A DNA stretch of 64,000 bases from Bacillota bacterium (GCA_023401925.1 JAEXDA010000044.1:186001-250000), one strand, 5' to 3'. Counted from the stretch's first letter, positions 53,354-62,741 are shown. Notes: generated by a model not told the origin, from the sequence alone. Numbers and translations: made by a program.

Positions 53354-55072
53354 TCAATGGACTATTTTTGATTCAGCATCGCCAATTTTAAAAGAAGCGA
53401 CTGATTTACGTAAATCATCTGCAATATCATTTAAATTCTCAGCGAGTGCCGCTACTTCTTCAACAGCAGCGCTTTGTTCTTCGGTGGTTGCAGAAATTTC
53501 CTCGGTGCTGGCCATACTTTCTTCACTAATTGCGGCTATGGCACTGATAGCATCAATCACATTCTGATTTCGTTGAACCATTTTTTGAGCCGTTTCCGCC
53601 ACTTCTTCGATTTGATCCTTATTGGAAATAAGTAATTTAAAAATATCTGACAATGTTACATTAGACTTTGCTATCAAGTCTTTTCCCACCTGGGAATGTT
53701 GAATTCCTTCTTGCATTACGGTCACGGCTTGTTCAATTTTAAACTTCATTTCAGAAATAATTGAAGAAATGTCATTGGCTGCTTGTTTAGATTGTTCGGC
53801 CAGTTTACCAGTTTCTTGGGCAACAACAGCAAACCCTTTACCATGTTCTCCGGCCCGTGCCGCCTCAATTGCCGCATTTAAAGCCAGCAAAGTAGTTTGG
53901 TCAGCGATCGTCGTAATGGCTGAAGATATATCACTGATCCTAACGGAAGCCTTATTCAATTCATCAACCGAATCAGCCGCTTGTTGGGCGGTATTAAAAA
54001 CTTCGTTGATGATATTATTGATATCGTTATTTGTTTTTTGCCCTAGTTGAGCTGATTCGGTTACTCTCTCCGATCCTGCCGCCATTTCTTGATTGTCCTT
54101 TGAAACTTTCATGACCAAATTGGAAAGCAAGTGGGCGCCCTGAGCGATTTGGGATATCTGATTCGTTTGCTCACTTGCACCGGCCGCCAATTGTTCCATC
54201 ACCTGCGCCACTTGGTTAGCTGAGTCGCCGGTTTCCGAAGAAGCTTTTTTTAATTCCTGACTCGCCAAAAGCAACGACTCGGATTGAAAATTAATTTTTT
54301 TCACCAATTCTCGCAAACTGTTGATAGCTTGATTTAATCCTTCAACAACTCCAACAACCTCCGGACAACCATAGCGATCGATGCTTTGGGTCAAATCTCC
54401 CAAAGCCAAAGCTTTCGAAGCAAATAAAATATTTTTAAGTGGATTGGTGATCGAACGCGAAATCAATAATCCCAGAAAAAAAGCGATGAATCCACTTATA
54501 ACCAGAATGAAAAGGGTGAGCATTTTCGCCGACTCGGAGAATTGTTTGTTCTTGGTAAAAGTCTCCAGGCTCAAATCCATTAATTTTTTTTGAATGTGAC
54601 TTAAAGGACCATTGCAAGCCTCCAGCTGTTCCCGAAAAGCGGCAAAATCAACTTGACTTGCAGGTGACTGACAAATCTCCCGGGCAGTTTGGAAATGATT
54701 TAAAATAATCTCGGTAGACTCTTTATCAATTCCGTTAAAATAATCAATCGTTGGTTCTGTATCTTCGGGAAACGTTTGGGAAAGGTCAGCTTGTCCGGAA
54801 ATAGCCAAATGATAATTATTTTGTGCTTGCGCAAAATAAACACGAATGTTGGAGAGATTCGATAATAAATTATTGCTGTTTACAAATGAAACATAAGTGG
54901 ACTGTTGCATCGTATTAATAATAGCGACGCTGGAAAATCCCAGGATGGTTAAGAAAATAATCATTACCAAAACGATTGCTTGAATCTGATAAAAGATTTT
55001 AAGTCTTGAAAAATTAAAAAGATGATTCTTTTCCGATAAAAACTTAATAAAACCAAGGAATCGCTGTTTCAA
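53354..55072 (-). CDS. Methyl-accepting chemotaxis protein
   Basis: 572 residues from a TTG at 55072, with GGAGGAG before it. Two membrane helices (about 28-50 and 183-205) bracket an external four-helix-bundle sensor (4HB_MCP-like). A HAMP domain (about 206-260) and a long cytoplasmic coiled coil follow, with the kinase-contact tip around DQTTLLALNAAIEAARAGEHGKGF (quoted in part: NAAIEAARAGEHGKGF). It transmits ligand binding to CheA. The neighbours are carboxylate binding and transport proteins, so carboxylates are plausible attractants. Confidence 0.94.
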   Translation of the reverse strand: MKQRFLGFIKFLSEKNHLFNFSRLKIFYQIQAIVLVMIIFLTILGFSSVAIINTMQQSTYVSFVNSNNLLSNLSNIRVYFAQAQNNYHLAISGQADLSQTFPEDTEPTIDYFNGIDKESTEIILNHFQTAREICQSPASQVDFAAFREQLEACNGPLSHIQKKLMDLSLETFTKNKQFSESAKMLTLFILVISGFIAFFLGLLISRSITNPLKNILFASKALALGDLTQSIDRYGCPEVVGVVEGLNQAINSLRELVKKINFQSESLLLASQELKKASSETGDSANQVAQVMEQLAAGASEQTNQISQIAQGAHLLSNLVMKVSKDNQEMAAGSERVTESAQLGQKTNNDINNIINEVFNTAQQAADSVDELNKASVRISDISSAITTIADQTTLLALNAAIEAARAGEHGKGFAVVAQETGKLAEQSKQAANDISSIISEMKFKIEQAVTVMQEGIQHSQVGKDLIAKSNVTLSDIFKLLISNKDQIEEVAETAQKMVQRNQNVIDAISAIAAISEESMASTEEISATTEEQSAAVEEVAALAENLNDIADDLRKSVASFKIGDAESKIVH

Positions 55073-55219
55073 TAATTTCTCCTCCAGTTTTGAACCACAT
55101 CATGCATTTTTTGAAACGATTATCATATTCAATATATTTTTTAAATTGTGCTTCTTACCGTTTCAATGGCATTAATCTGCAAATCAATACCTTAGTTGTT
55201 AATAATATTTATTTAACAC

Positions 55220-55255
55220 ATACCAAATTGGCAAAAATAATAAATAATTTGGTAT
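55220..55255. repeat. Inverted repeat upstream of the chemoreceptor gene
   Basis: ATACCAAATT and AATTTGGTAT (10 bp each) flank 16 AT-rich bases, about 150 bases before the chemoreceptor start. Possible operator. Confidence 0.5.
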
Positions 55256-55453
55256 TATATCCTTGGTTATTTTTTGCGTCTCCACAAAAAAACGGTTAAT
55301 CTCCGACTAACTGATCAGTAATTATTCATTAAAAAATCGCCAACCCGGGATTTAAACCAAAGGCCGTCAAAGTGAAAAATGTTAATTTTAAATAAATATA
55401 AGCCTTATAATTTAAATCCCCAGTTAAAGCGATTCTGTTACCCAAGAAAAACT

Positions 55454-55554
55454 AGTAAAACGTTCTCTAAATAAGTACTCAATGATTGTGAACGTTTTAC
55501 TTAAGTTGAGCGTATCTTCCCCATCTCTGATTACCGTTTATTTACGATACGCTC
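55454..55554. repeat. Two adjacent hairpins behind the DASS transporter gene
   Basis: AGTAAAACGTTC (55454-55465) pairs with GAACGTTTTACT (55490-55501), and GAGCGTATC (55508-55516) pairs with GATACGCTC (55546-55554). Both are perfect and both lack T-runs. The second ends three bases before the transporter stop codon. The rest of the 484-base gap is AT-rich. Confidence 0.6.
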
Positions 55555-55556
55555 TA

Positions 55557-56996
55557 CTAGTGAAGCGGATTTCCAGTCGGCATTCCGGCAACCATAAACC
55601 CGATGCTGATGATAATCGCACAAAAAACAGTCATGATGATACCGATTTTCAAAAAATCTTTAAAACTGAAGTAGTTATAAGCATAAGGCAAGACAAACGA
55701 AGGGCTCTCCGTAACTAAAATAAAGTGAGTTGATGCGGCAAAGCCTCCAATCATCGCTAATGACAAAACCGGTAGTGCATTTTGCTGTGCATAAGCGATT
55801 AAAAATGGTACATTTACGGAGGCTGCTGCTGTAAAGCTCGAAAATCCAAGGGAATCCACAGCTACCAGCAAAGTAGCAGCAAAGGGCTGTAAAAAGAGAG
55901 GTAAGCTCGCCATGGGTTTTAAAGCTACTTCAGCCACCCAACCGGCTAATCCACTCTGTGAAGCAGCAATTCCCAGAGAGAAACCGCCGATTACCAGTAA
56001 TAAAGCACCCCATTCCAGGTGTTTTTCCACTTCGCCCCAAGTCTTAAAAGGCCCCAAGCCTGGTAAGGCCAACAAACCTAATATAAGTAAAGATACCAAG
56101 GAAATTGGAAGCTTATTCCAAGCCCCAGTAAGCCATAACACCACTGCCAATAAAAATACGATAAAAGTAACGATTTCTTGGATTGTCCAAGCACCCATAT
56201 TTTTGAGTTCCTTATGAAACACATCCTTGCTTAAAGGCAACTCTTCCAATTCAGGCGGAAAAATTCTCAAAATAAGCCACCAGGCAAAAAAACCAACTAC
56301 TACAAAAATAGGCGTGGCAATAGCCGTCCACTGCAGAAATGAGATGCTCAATTTTGCATTTTTGGCAATAAAGCCCATGGTTATAATGTTGGCGGCAACT
56401 CCTGATGGTGTACAAATGCCGCCTAAAGTCGAACCAAACATGATTGCCATCATCAAATCCTTACCCAAATTACTGCTTCCCGGTTTGGCGTCGATTGATT
56501 TCAATAAACCCACAGTAATGGGCAACATCATCGCTACAACCGCCACATCGGTGATAAACATGGAAATAGCAAATGATACCCAAAAATAAATACCTACGAC
56601 CCGGTTTACTTTGGTTCCGGAAAGAGATAACAAAATATAAGTGACCCGTTTCCCCAAACCGGAGATATTGAAAGCAACTGAAAGGGCCAATACACCTATT
56701 AGGAAAGGAACAAATCCGTCTCCGAAACTTTGAGCAACCGTTTGCTCAATTGGAAGTACACCGGTAAAATGCAACATTACCGGAATCATCATCGCTGTGA
56801 TTGAAATAGGGAGGGTTTCTGTAAGCCACCAAAAAACCGTTGTTGCCATGACACCTAAAGTGCACATCGCAGTCGCTTTCATCCCAGCAGGTGCCGGTAA
56901 GAGATAAAATATTCCCAAAAGTAACAACCCCATCAGAAAAAAAACCATTTTACGGTTGAAACTTACTTTCGTATTGCTTTGCACTACAGTCTCCAT
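55557..56996 (-). CDS. DASS-family (SLC13-type) carboxylate/sulfate symporter
   Basis: 479 residues, with AAAGGGG before the ATG. About 12 hydrophobic segments. The family motif region FGSTLGGICTPSGVAANI lies in the first half and a repeat-related block ASTHFILVTESPSF in the second; ITDVAVVAMMLPITVGL is typical. Members import dicarboxylates, citrate or sulfate with Na+ or exchange them. It follows the alcohol dehydrogenase gene by 89 bases and is probably in its transcript, behind the c-di-GMP riboswitch. Confidence 0.88.
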   Translation of the reverse strand: METVVQSNTKVSFNRKMVFFLMGLLLLGIFYLLPAPAGMKATAMCTLGVMATTVFWWLTETLPISITAMMIPVMLHFTGVLPIEQTVAQSFGDGFVPFLIGVLALSVAFNISGLGKRVTYILLSLSGTKVNRVVGIYFWVSFAISMFITDVAVVAMMLPITVGLLKSIDAKPGSSNLGKDLMMAIMFGSTLGGICTPSGVAANIITMGFIAKNAKLSISFLQWTAIATPIFVVVGFFAWWLILRIFPPELEELPLSKDVFHKELKNMGAWTIQEIVTFIVFLLAVVLWLTGAWNKLPISLVSLLILGLLALPGLGPFKTWGEVEKHLEWGALLLVIGGFSLGIAASQSGLAGWVAEVALKPMASLPLFLQPFAATLLVAVDSLGFSSFTAAASVNVPFLIAYAQQNALPVLSLAMIGGFAASTHFILVTESPSFVLPYAYNYFSFKDFLKIGIIMTVFCAIIISIGFMVAGMPTGNPLH

Positions 56997-57085
56997 CTAT
57001 TTTTCCCCTTTCTTAACCGATGATAAACCAAATTTACAAAGCCGGACTGCCAAAATTGCACAACACACAACTTTTTAGGGACCGT

Positions 57086-58165
57086 TTATTCGATTGTAAT
57101 AACTACTTTCATGGCACCGTCTCTACGATTAACAAAATAATCAAGTCCTTTATGGAATTCCTCCAATGGGAAAGTATGCGTTAATATCGACTGTGTATCA
57201 ATTCTCCCTTGAGACATTAAAGATAGTGCCCGCTTGCAATTATTCCTGCCCTCCCCCCTGACGGTGTACAGACTGATTCCATTGAAAACAATATGCTCCA
57301 AATCTGCGGTAACCGGTTCTTTATAAAAGGCAATTAAACAAACCGAACTGCCTTTTTTCGTAGACTTAATCGCTAGATCAAAAGATGCGTTATTTCCGGC
57401 ACATTCAAAAACTGATTCGCAACCTCTCCCAGCGGTAATTTCCATGACCTTTGCCAATGGATCGGCCTCATTTTGAATATTGATGGTGTGAGTGGCTCCA
57501 AGCTTCCGACCAATCTCAAGCCGGTCTTCCCGGGTGCCTGCCAAGATAATCTTTTCTGCTCCAAGCGCCTTTGCGCCTTGAACCACGGACAGTCCAATCG
57601 GTCCGGGACCTACTACCAATAAAGAATCTCCTGCGATATATCCGCCCACCATGTCGATGGCATAAAGAGCACAACCTAAAGTAGTTACATAGGTAGCTTC
57701 CACAAAAGATAAATTATCCGGAATCTTATAGATAGAATTGATATGATGAACTGCATATTGTGCAAATCCACCATCCACAGTCATTCCTGATGCACGGTGA
57801 GTTTTATCGATCCGTCCATAATTTAAACATGATGTGTATTTTCCAGCGATACAATTTTCACAACGGCCACAGCCCTTATGAGCTTCAATAGCTACGCGAT
57901 CTCCAATTTTAAATTCATCAACCGTATCACCTAAAGCTACAATCGTACCGGCCCACTCATGTCCGAAAGTAAATTCTCCGTAGGCCGGCATCCTTGGTAT
58001 ACCCTTATGGATAATTTTAACATCGGTACCGCAAATCCCGCACGCGGCGACCTTAATTAATACCTCACCGGATCCTGGCTTTGGAACCGGTTTTTCCACC
58101 ATCCGTACATCATCGGGTGCAAAAAGTACTAAAGCTTTCATTTTATCCGGGAACTGTTGATTCAT
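57086..58165 (-). CDS. Zinc-dependent alcohol dehydrogenase (MDR superfamily, polyol dehydrogenase-like)
   Basis: 359 residues; AAGGAGG lies 11 bases before the ATG. Catalytic zinc ligands are in ACGICGTDVK and FGHEWAGT, and the structural zinc site is CGRCENCIAGKYTSC (the four Cys). The Rossmann motif is VVGPGPIGLSVVQGA. It oxidises an alcohol or polyol with NAD; threonine or sorbitol dehydrogenases are the closest in pattern. Its 5' region carries a c-di-GMP-I riboswitch, so expression should follow the second messenger. Confidence 0.92.
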   Translation of the reverse strand: MNQQFPDKMKALVLFAPDDVRMVEKPVPKPGSGEVLIKVAACGICGTDVKIIHKGIPRMPAYGEFTFGHEWAGTIVALGDTVDEFKIGDRVAIEAHKGCGRCENCIAGKYTSCLNYGRIDKTHRASGMTVDGGFAQYAVHHINSIYKIPDNLSFVEATYVTTLGCALYAIDMVGGYIAGDSLLVVGPGPIGLSVVQGAKALGAEKIILAGTREDRLEIGRKLGATHTINIQNEADPLAKVMEITAGRGCESVFECAGNNASFDLAIKSTKKGSSVCLIAFYKEPVTADLEHIVFNGISLYTVRGEGRNNCKRALSLMSQGRIDTQSILTHTFPLEEFHKGLDYFVNRRDGAMKVVITIE

Positions 58166-58284
58166 TCTTCAAGTACCCTCCTTTGTTTTTGATTTTTTTG
58201 AAATCAATATGAAATTTTCTAATTTGCTAAAATTAATCACTGAATTAAAAAAATGTTTAAAACCAATAAAAAAATCAACTGATT

Positions 58285-58374
58285 TTTCGGTAACCTGGCT
58301 GTCATGACTAAAGATACAATGCTTTAGTTTTAGACCCACGGCTTTGCGTCTTCGGCTTTTACCGAATTTGCTAT
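58285..58374 (-). ncRNA. c-di-GMP-I (GEMM) riboswitch
   Basis: On the minus strand the order is GCAAATTCGGTAAAAGCCGA, then GACGCAAAGCC (the conserved ligand-binding core), GTGGGTCTAA, a CTAAAG...CTTTAG stem and finally GACAGCCAGGTTACCGAA, which is the conserved second half with the tetraloop receptor. This matches the GEMM-I consensus in every conserved block. It is 120 bases before the alcohol dehydrogenase start. An AT-rich hairpin with T-run (AAAATC-AGTT-GATTTTTTT) just behind it could act as the expression platform. Nothing else is evident in the 525-base gap. Confidence 0.9.
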
Positions 58375-58690
58375 TATCATCATTAGTTGATTATTTTAAA
58401 TTATCCATTATATTATAAACCTATTTTTAAAAAATAACAATTTCCAAACATTAATATTAAAAAATTATTTGTATAGGATGGTCTATTGAAATTATTTCTT
58501 TCTTTAGTTACTAGAATTACTAAAATAAATATTCGAAATTAGAATCATTGGGGAAATAAGATAGATCATTCAATCCAAAAATTAATTTATTAATGTTTTA
58601 TATTTATTGCTCCTTTTCTAATGGACAATGAAGGGTTTATTCACATTTTGGCGAATGTATGGATAACTTTTAAGAAAGGTATTTAAGGTA

Positions 58691-59416
58691 ATGGCATTAT
58701 CGGCAATTTTATGGGATTATGACGGAACGCTGGTCGATAGCACTAAAAAAAATATGGCGGTTACGGTTGAAATTTTACAAAACTTTATTCCCGATATTCA
58801 ACAACATCTGCCTTTAGTTTTAACCGATGTGGAAGAATACCGCAGGGCCAATCACAAATTTAAAGACTGGCGGGAAATGTACCGTGAATGTTATAGCTTA
58901 TCCGAAAGCCAAATCGATAGGGCCGGTGATTTATGGAGTACCTTCCAGTTAAAAAACCGATTAACACCCGAGCTTTTTCCCGGTCTTGGTGGGCTTTTCA
59001 AACTGGTTAGAGATGTTAAACAGGGGATTTGTTCCAGAAATTGTGCCATTTCGATACGGAAAACACTGAAGAAGTTAGGAATGTCGCCTTATTTCGAAGC
59101 AATCGTCGGATATGAAGAAGTACCATGGACAGAGCAAAAGCCGAACCCGGGCGGGTTCATCAAATGCCTGAACATATTGAATGTCAGCTTGAACAATACA
59201 ACTGTCTTTTATATTGGTGATCATCAGGAAGATGTGGCATTTGGCAAAAATGCCGAGGCTGTGTTGAACCATGGAGGCCACCAAGTTGAAGTAAAATGTA
59301 TTGCCGTTGATTATAGCGGTTCAAAACCTTCCGAGTGGATTTTAGAACCGGATTTTGTGGCTTCCTCCCCGGAGGACATTCACTCAATCATCAATGGTTT
59401 CAGACATCCATCATAA
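58691..59416 (+). CDS. HAD-family phosphatase (phosphoglycolate phosphatase-like)
   Basis: 241 residues, AAGGTA before the ATG. Motif I is WDYDGTLVDS (nucleophile Asp9, Asp11), motif II the Ser/Thr region GICSRNCA, and motif IV IGDHQEDV. The cap domain (about 20-95) is helical as in subclass I. It hydrolyses a small phosphate ester. It is transcribed alone and ends at a strong terminator. Confidence 0.85.
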   Translation: MALSAILWDYDGTLVDSTKKNMAVTVEILQNFIPDIQQHLPLVLTDVEEYRRANHKFKDWREMYRECYSLSESQIDRAGDLWSTFQLKNRLTPELFPGLGGLFKLVRDVKQGICSRNCAISIRKTLKKLGMSPYFEAIVGYEEVPWTEQKPNPGGFIKCLNILNVSLNNTTVFYIGDHQEDVAFGKNAEAVLNHGGHQVEVKCIAVDYSGSKPSEWILEPDFVASSPEDIHSIINGFRHPS

Positions 59417-59426
59417 GATTTTACAC

Positions 59427-59474
59427 AAACCGACGGCCCGCTATCTTTGCAGATAATGGGCCGTCGGTTTTTAA
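59427..59474 (+). terminator. Terminator of the HAD gene
   Basis: AAACCGACGGCCC and its complement form a 13-bp stem with a smaller inner ATCT/AGAT pairing, followed by TTTTT. Confidence 0.9.
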
Positions 59475-59510
59475 AATACTATCAAAGAAATAATAACAGC
59501 ATTCTCTTTC

Positions 59511-59627
59511 TTATTTTGACATAGGGTTGTTTAATTTATCAATGAGTTCCTGTACGGGAACACCATGGACCCAACAAGCTTCTTCCAGACTTTCGCCGGT
59601 GGAAGAAGTACAACCAAGGCAAGACAT
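59511..59627 (-). CDS. 38-residue Cys protein starting at the lonA stop codon
   Basis: The lonA stop TAG (59630-59628) is followed at once by this ATG (59627), so the two would be translationally coupled; AAGG lies 8 bases before. The product starts MSCLGCTSSTGESLEEACWV and continues HGVPVQELIDKLNN. Cys3, Cys6 and Cys19 plus the SLEEAC...HG...ELIDKLN pattern resemble the small N-terminal domain of ScdA/DUF1858-type proteins, which act with iron-sulfur or nitric oxide-damaged centres. That assignment is tentative. Confidence 0.6.
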   Translation of the reverse strand: MSCLGCTSSTGESLEEACWVHGVPVQELIDKLNNPMSK

Positions 59628-62036
59628 CTACGATGCCTTATCGGTAACTTGGAAAGTTCCCTCTCCATATAACTTCCCATTCATCACATGCTGAATTCGA
59701 GGCAAGGAAATCCCTAAGGTCTCTTTCAGCACATCTTCAATAGTCTCTACGGGTATAATGGTAAGTTGCTTTTTCACTTCTTCCGGCACATCCTTCAGGT
59801 CAACCCCATTGTCTTTTGGAATCAAAATTTTGGTGATCCCCGCCCGCTGGGCTCCCAATAATTTTTCCTTGAGGCCGCCAATTGGCAATACGACTCCCCT
59901 TAAAGTGATTTCGCCAGTCATGGCAAGTTTGGAATCAACCTTGATACCGGTGAACAGGGAAGCAAGGGCTGTAAATAATGCAATACCCGCCGAGGGTCCA
60001 TCTTTGGGAACCGCCCCTGATGGAACATGGATATGCAAGTCTTTTTCCTTAAAATTAACCGCGTTCAAGGGTAATCTTGATTTTAACAAACTTAAAGAAA
60101 TCTTGGCCGATTCTTTCATCACATCACCCAATTTACCGGTTAGGGTCACTTCGCCGCTACCTGACATATCCGTTGCTTCAATAAAAAGGATTTCCCCTCC
60201 AACCGGAGTCCAGGCCAGCCCGGTGACAACTCCCGGCGGATTATCCAGCTCCGCCTTATCATGTCGGGAAACTTTTTTCCCCAATAATTCCTCCAATTGC
60301 TCCATTTTAACTTGGTAAGGCAATTCTATTTTTGTCGATACGATTTTTTCCGAGGTCGCTCTGGCAAGGGCAGCCAATTGTTTTTTCAATCCCCTGACTC
60401 CGGCTTCCAGGGTGTAGTCGCTGATTATGGTTTGTAACACCTCATCCTCCATCACCAATTGTTCGGCGGTTAGTCCATGCTCTTCCAGAATTGCAGGAAG
60501 TAAATGATTTTTTCCAATATGGAACTTTTCACTCATTGTATAGCTGGAGATTTGAATCACTTCCATTCTATCCAGCAACGGACCGGGAATGCTTTCCAGG
60601 GAATTCGCGGTGGCGATAAAGAAAACATCCGATAAATCATAGGGCAGATCCAAATAATGATCGGTAAAACTGTTATTTTGTTCCGGATCCAGTACCTCTA
60701 GTAATGCACTGGCAGGATCGCCGCTATACCCACCAACCATCAACTTGTCGACTTCATCTAAAACCATCACCGGATTGGTTTCCCCGGCTTTTTTGATACT
60801 TTGAATGATTCTCCCCGGCATCGCCCCAATATAAGTCCTGCGGTGTCCTCGAATCTCCGCTTCATCCCGGATCCCACCCAAGCTCAAACGGACATACTTT
60901 CTATCCAGAGCTTCGGCAATGCTTTTCCCTAAACTGGTCTTTCCAGTTCCGGGCGGACCGACCAGCAAAAGAATCGAACCCTTTTTATCCTTTTTAAGCT
61001 GCATTACTGCCAAGTGCTGTATGATTCGTTCCTTCACTTTGTCCAATCCATAGTGTTGTTCATCTAAAATCCGTCTCGCTTGCCCCAAGTTAATGGGTTT
61101 GCCTTCACTCTTGTTCCAAGGCAGTTGCACCAACAAATCCAAGTAATTGCGGATGCCGTTCGATTCCGGACTATTCGGACTCCCGGTCTCCAACTTATTC
61201 AACTCATCAAGCGCCGCATTCTTTACGTCAAAGGGCATATCAGCTTCTTCAATTTTTCTTGCATAATCGTTGTCCTTTTTAGCACCTGGCCCCTTACCTT
61301 CATTCAATTCTTCTTGAATGGCTTTTAATTGTTCCCTAAGTACGGATTCTCTGTAACTTTTATTGGTTTTTTCAGAAAATCTTTCGGCCATTTCCAGCTG
61401 CGGTTTCACTGTTTCCTTTAATTTGATTAGATAATCAATAAACTTTAAGCTTCTGGCCTTCAGGGACTGCGTCTCCAGGAGATCATACTTTTCCCTGTTG
61501 GATATGGGCATAAATTGCGATAAAAACATCATCAATGAATTTAAGTCCTTAAACTCATCAAATACCTTCATGAATCCCTCTGACCCTTTGTATTTCTCGC
61601 TGAGTTCCCGGGTGATTTTTTTCAGATAAGCCACCATTTCGGCCCGGCTCGTTTCATTGAGATCAATATCATCAGGACGAATACCATATTCAGCATGGAT
61701 CAAATCGGTTTCAATCCGCAAGACTTTGATTTCCACTCTATCTAAAACCTTAATCTTCAGACGGTAGCCCTTTTCGGCTTCCTCCACTTCATCAACTTGA
61801 AAGGAAACGCCTATCTTGTAAAAATCCTCTTCTTTTAACCGTTTACGGCTAAAGTTTTGTTTGAGGGTTAAGGCAATGCTGGTAGCATCTTCCTTGCCCA
61901 GATTTTCAAGTTCCTCTTCACTGAGCCCAGGGACCCAAAGAATGGAATTTACCCCCGGCAATAAAACCGTATCCGATATGGGGATTACCATTCCCGCCTG
62001 ATAGTTTTTTTCAAAAATGTTTTTGCCAAAGTTCAT
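59628..62036 (-). CDS. lonA: ATP-dependent protease LonA
   Basis: 802 residues from the ATG at 62036, preceded by AAAGGGTG; the ATG at 62066 would lie inside an operator-like palindrome and has no ribosome site. A LON substrate domain (about 1-190) and coiled coil (about 195-260) lead to an AAA+ module with GPPGTGKTSLGKS and VMVLDEVDKL, then the protease domain with the catalytic Ser in KDGPSAGIAL and Lys in GGLKEKLLGA. The N terminus (MVIPISDTVLLPGV) departs from the usual LPLRD start. Degrades damaged and regulatory proteins in the cytoplasm. The window also contains lonB. Confidence 0.94.
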   Translation of the reverse strand: MNFGKNIFEKNYQAGMVIPISDTVLLPGVNSILWVPGLSEEELENLGKEDATSIALTLKQNFSRKRLKEEDFYKIGVSFQVDEVEEAEKGYRLKIKVLDRVEIKVLRIETDLIHAEYGIRPDDIDLNETSRAEMVAYLKKITRELSEKYKGSEGFMKVFDEFKDLNSLMMFLSQFMPISNREKYDLLETQSLKARSLKFIDYLIKLKETVKPQLEMAERFSEKTNKSYRESVLREQLKAIQEELNEGKGPGAKKDNDYARKIEEADMPFDVKNAALDELNKLETGSPNSPESNGIRNYLDLLVQLPWNKSEGKPINLGQARRILDEQHYGLDKVKERIIQHLAVMQLKKDKKGSILLLVGPPGTGKTSLGKSIAEALDRKYVRLSLGGIRDEAEIRGHRRTYIGAMPGRIIQSIKKAGETNPVMVLDEVDKLMVGGYSGDPASALLEVLDPEQNNSFTDHYLDLPYDLSDVFFIATANSLESIPGPLLDRMEVIQISSYTMSEKFHIGKNHLLPAILEEHGLTAEQLVMEDEVLQTIISDYTLEAGVRGLKKQLAALARATSEKIVSTKIELPYQVKMEQLEELLGKKVSRHDKAELDNPPGVVTGLAWTPVGGEILFIEATDMSGSGEVTLTGKLGDVMKESAKISLSLLKSRLPLNAVNFKEKDLHIHVPSGAVPKDGPSAGIALFTALASLFTGIKVDSKLAMTGEITLRGVVLPIGGLKEKLLGAQRAGITKILIPKDNGVDLKDVPEEVKKQLTIIPVETIEDVLKETLGISLPRIQHVMNGKLYGEGTFQVTDKAS

Positions 62037-62064
62037 GATGGAATTCACCCTTTCCGAAACATTC

Positions 62065-62082
62065 ATAAGCGAACGATCGTTT
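62065..62082. promoter_or_regulatory. Operator-like palindrome upstream of lonA
   Basis: On the minus strand AAACGATCGTTCGCTTAT, containing the perfect palindrome AACGATCGTT. It matches the element in the tetR promoter (AAACGATCATTCATTTAT) at 15 of 18 positions. It lies 29 bases before the lonA start. Confidence 0.7.
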
Positions 62083-62092
62083 AATTATTTGT

Positions 62093-62121
62093 GAAAATAT
62101 AACGAGATTTTTGGGATCTCG
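62093..62121 (-). terminator. Terminator of the tetR gene
   Basis: CGAGAT and ATCTCG form a 6-bp stem around 7 bases, followed on the minus strand by TTATATTTT. It separates tetR from lonA, so lonA should have its own promoter. Confidence 0.6.
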
Positions 62122-62150
62122 CCTTCGATATTTCTTCCACTTATATCAAT

Positions 62151-62717
62151 TTATATCAATAAAGCGTCCTGTATCATTTGAATCATTTCCTGAAGCAACG
62201 CCGCTCTTTCGGATTCAGTTTTGCGGTGATTGACTGCAATTGATTTAACCGGATAAAATATCACTGCAAACAAATTTTCATTGCTATAATTCTTGATGAT
62301 ATGTTTATTTTTCATCTCGACTATCAAATGATTGATTTTACACATACCGTTTATTTCAGAACAACAACCACTTGCCAATGAGGGACAATTTGAAAACTGG
62401 TCGACAAAGTGGAAAATTTCTTCGTTTTCTTGAACATAGTTATAATAACTTCTGATCAGGATTTCGATAAGTTGGCGGCCCTCCATTTCTTGATGGACTC
62501 GATTTAAAAGATAGTTAAAAATTTCTTCGGAGTACTGACGGTAAATATCCTGAAGCATAATTTCTTTGTTTTCAAAATAAATATATACGGTTGCCGGAGA
62601 AACTCCCGCTTCTTTGGCAATTTTTGAAATCGAAGTCCCTTGAAAACCTTCCTTTAAGATCAATTTAATGACTGCTTCTTTGATACTTCTTTCTTTTTCA
62701 TCATCTCGTCTTCTCAT
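62151..62717 (-). CDS. Cys-rich TetR-family regulator
   Basis: 188 residues from the ATG at 62717, seven bases after AGGGGTG; an ATG at 62756 lies within the promoter. The N-terminal helix-turn-helix contains ISKIAKEAGVSPATVYIYFENKE. The ligand domain carries a cluster of Cys (NCPSLASGCCSEINGMCK, with four or five Cys), unusual for the family and suggestive of metal, Fe-S or thiol sensing. Its operator overlaps its own promoter spacer and recurs before lonA, so it probably represses both. Confidence 0.85.
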   Translation of the reverse strand: MRRRDDEKERSIKEAVIKLILKEGFQGTSISKIAKEAGVSPATVYIYFENKEIMLQDIYRQYSEEIFNYLLNRVHQEMEGRQLIEILIRSYYNYVQENEEIFHFVDQFSNCPSLASGCCSEINGMCKINHLIVEMKNKHIIKNYSNENLFAVIFYPVKSIAVNHRKTESERAALLQEMIQMIQDALLI

Positions 62718-62741
62718 CGGAGCACCCCTATTAATATTTAT

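Noticed and set aside
59758..60318. Plus-strand frame of 186 codons within lonA
   Set aside because: It lies opposite the Lon protease domain with its Ser/Lys dyad; no independent support.
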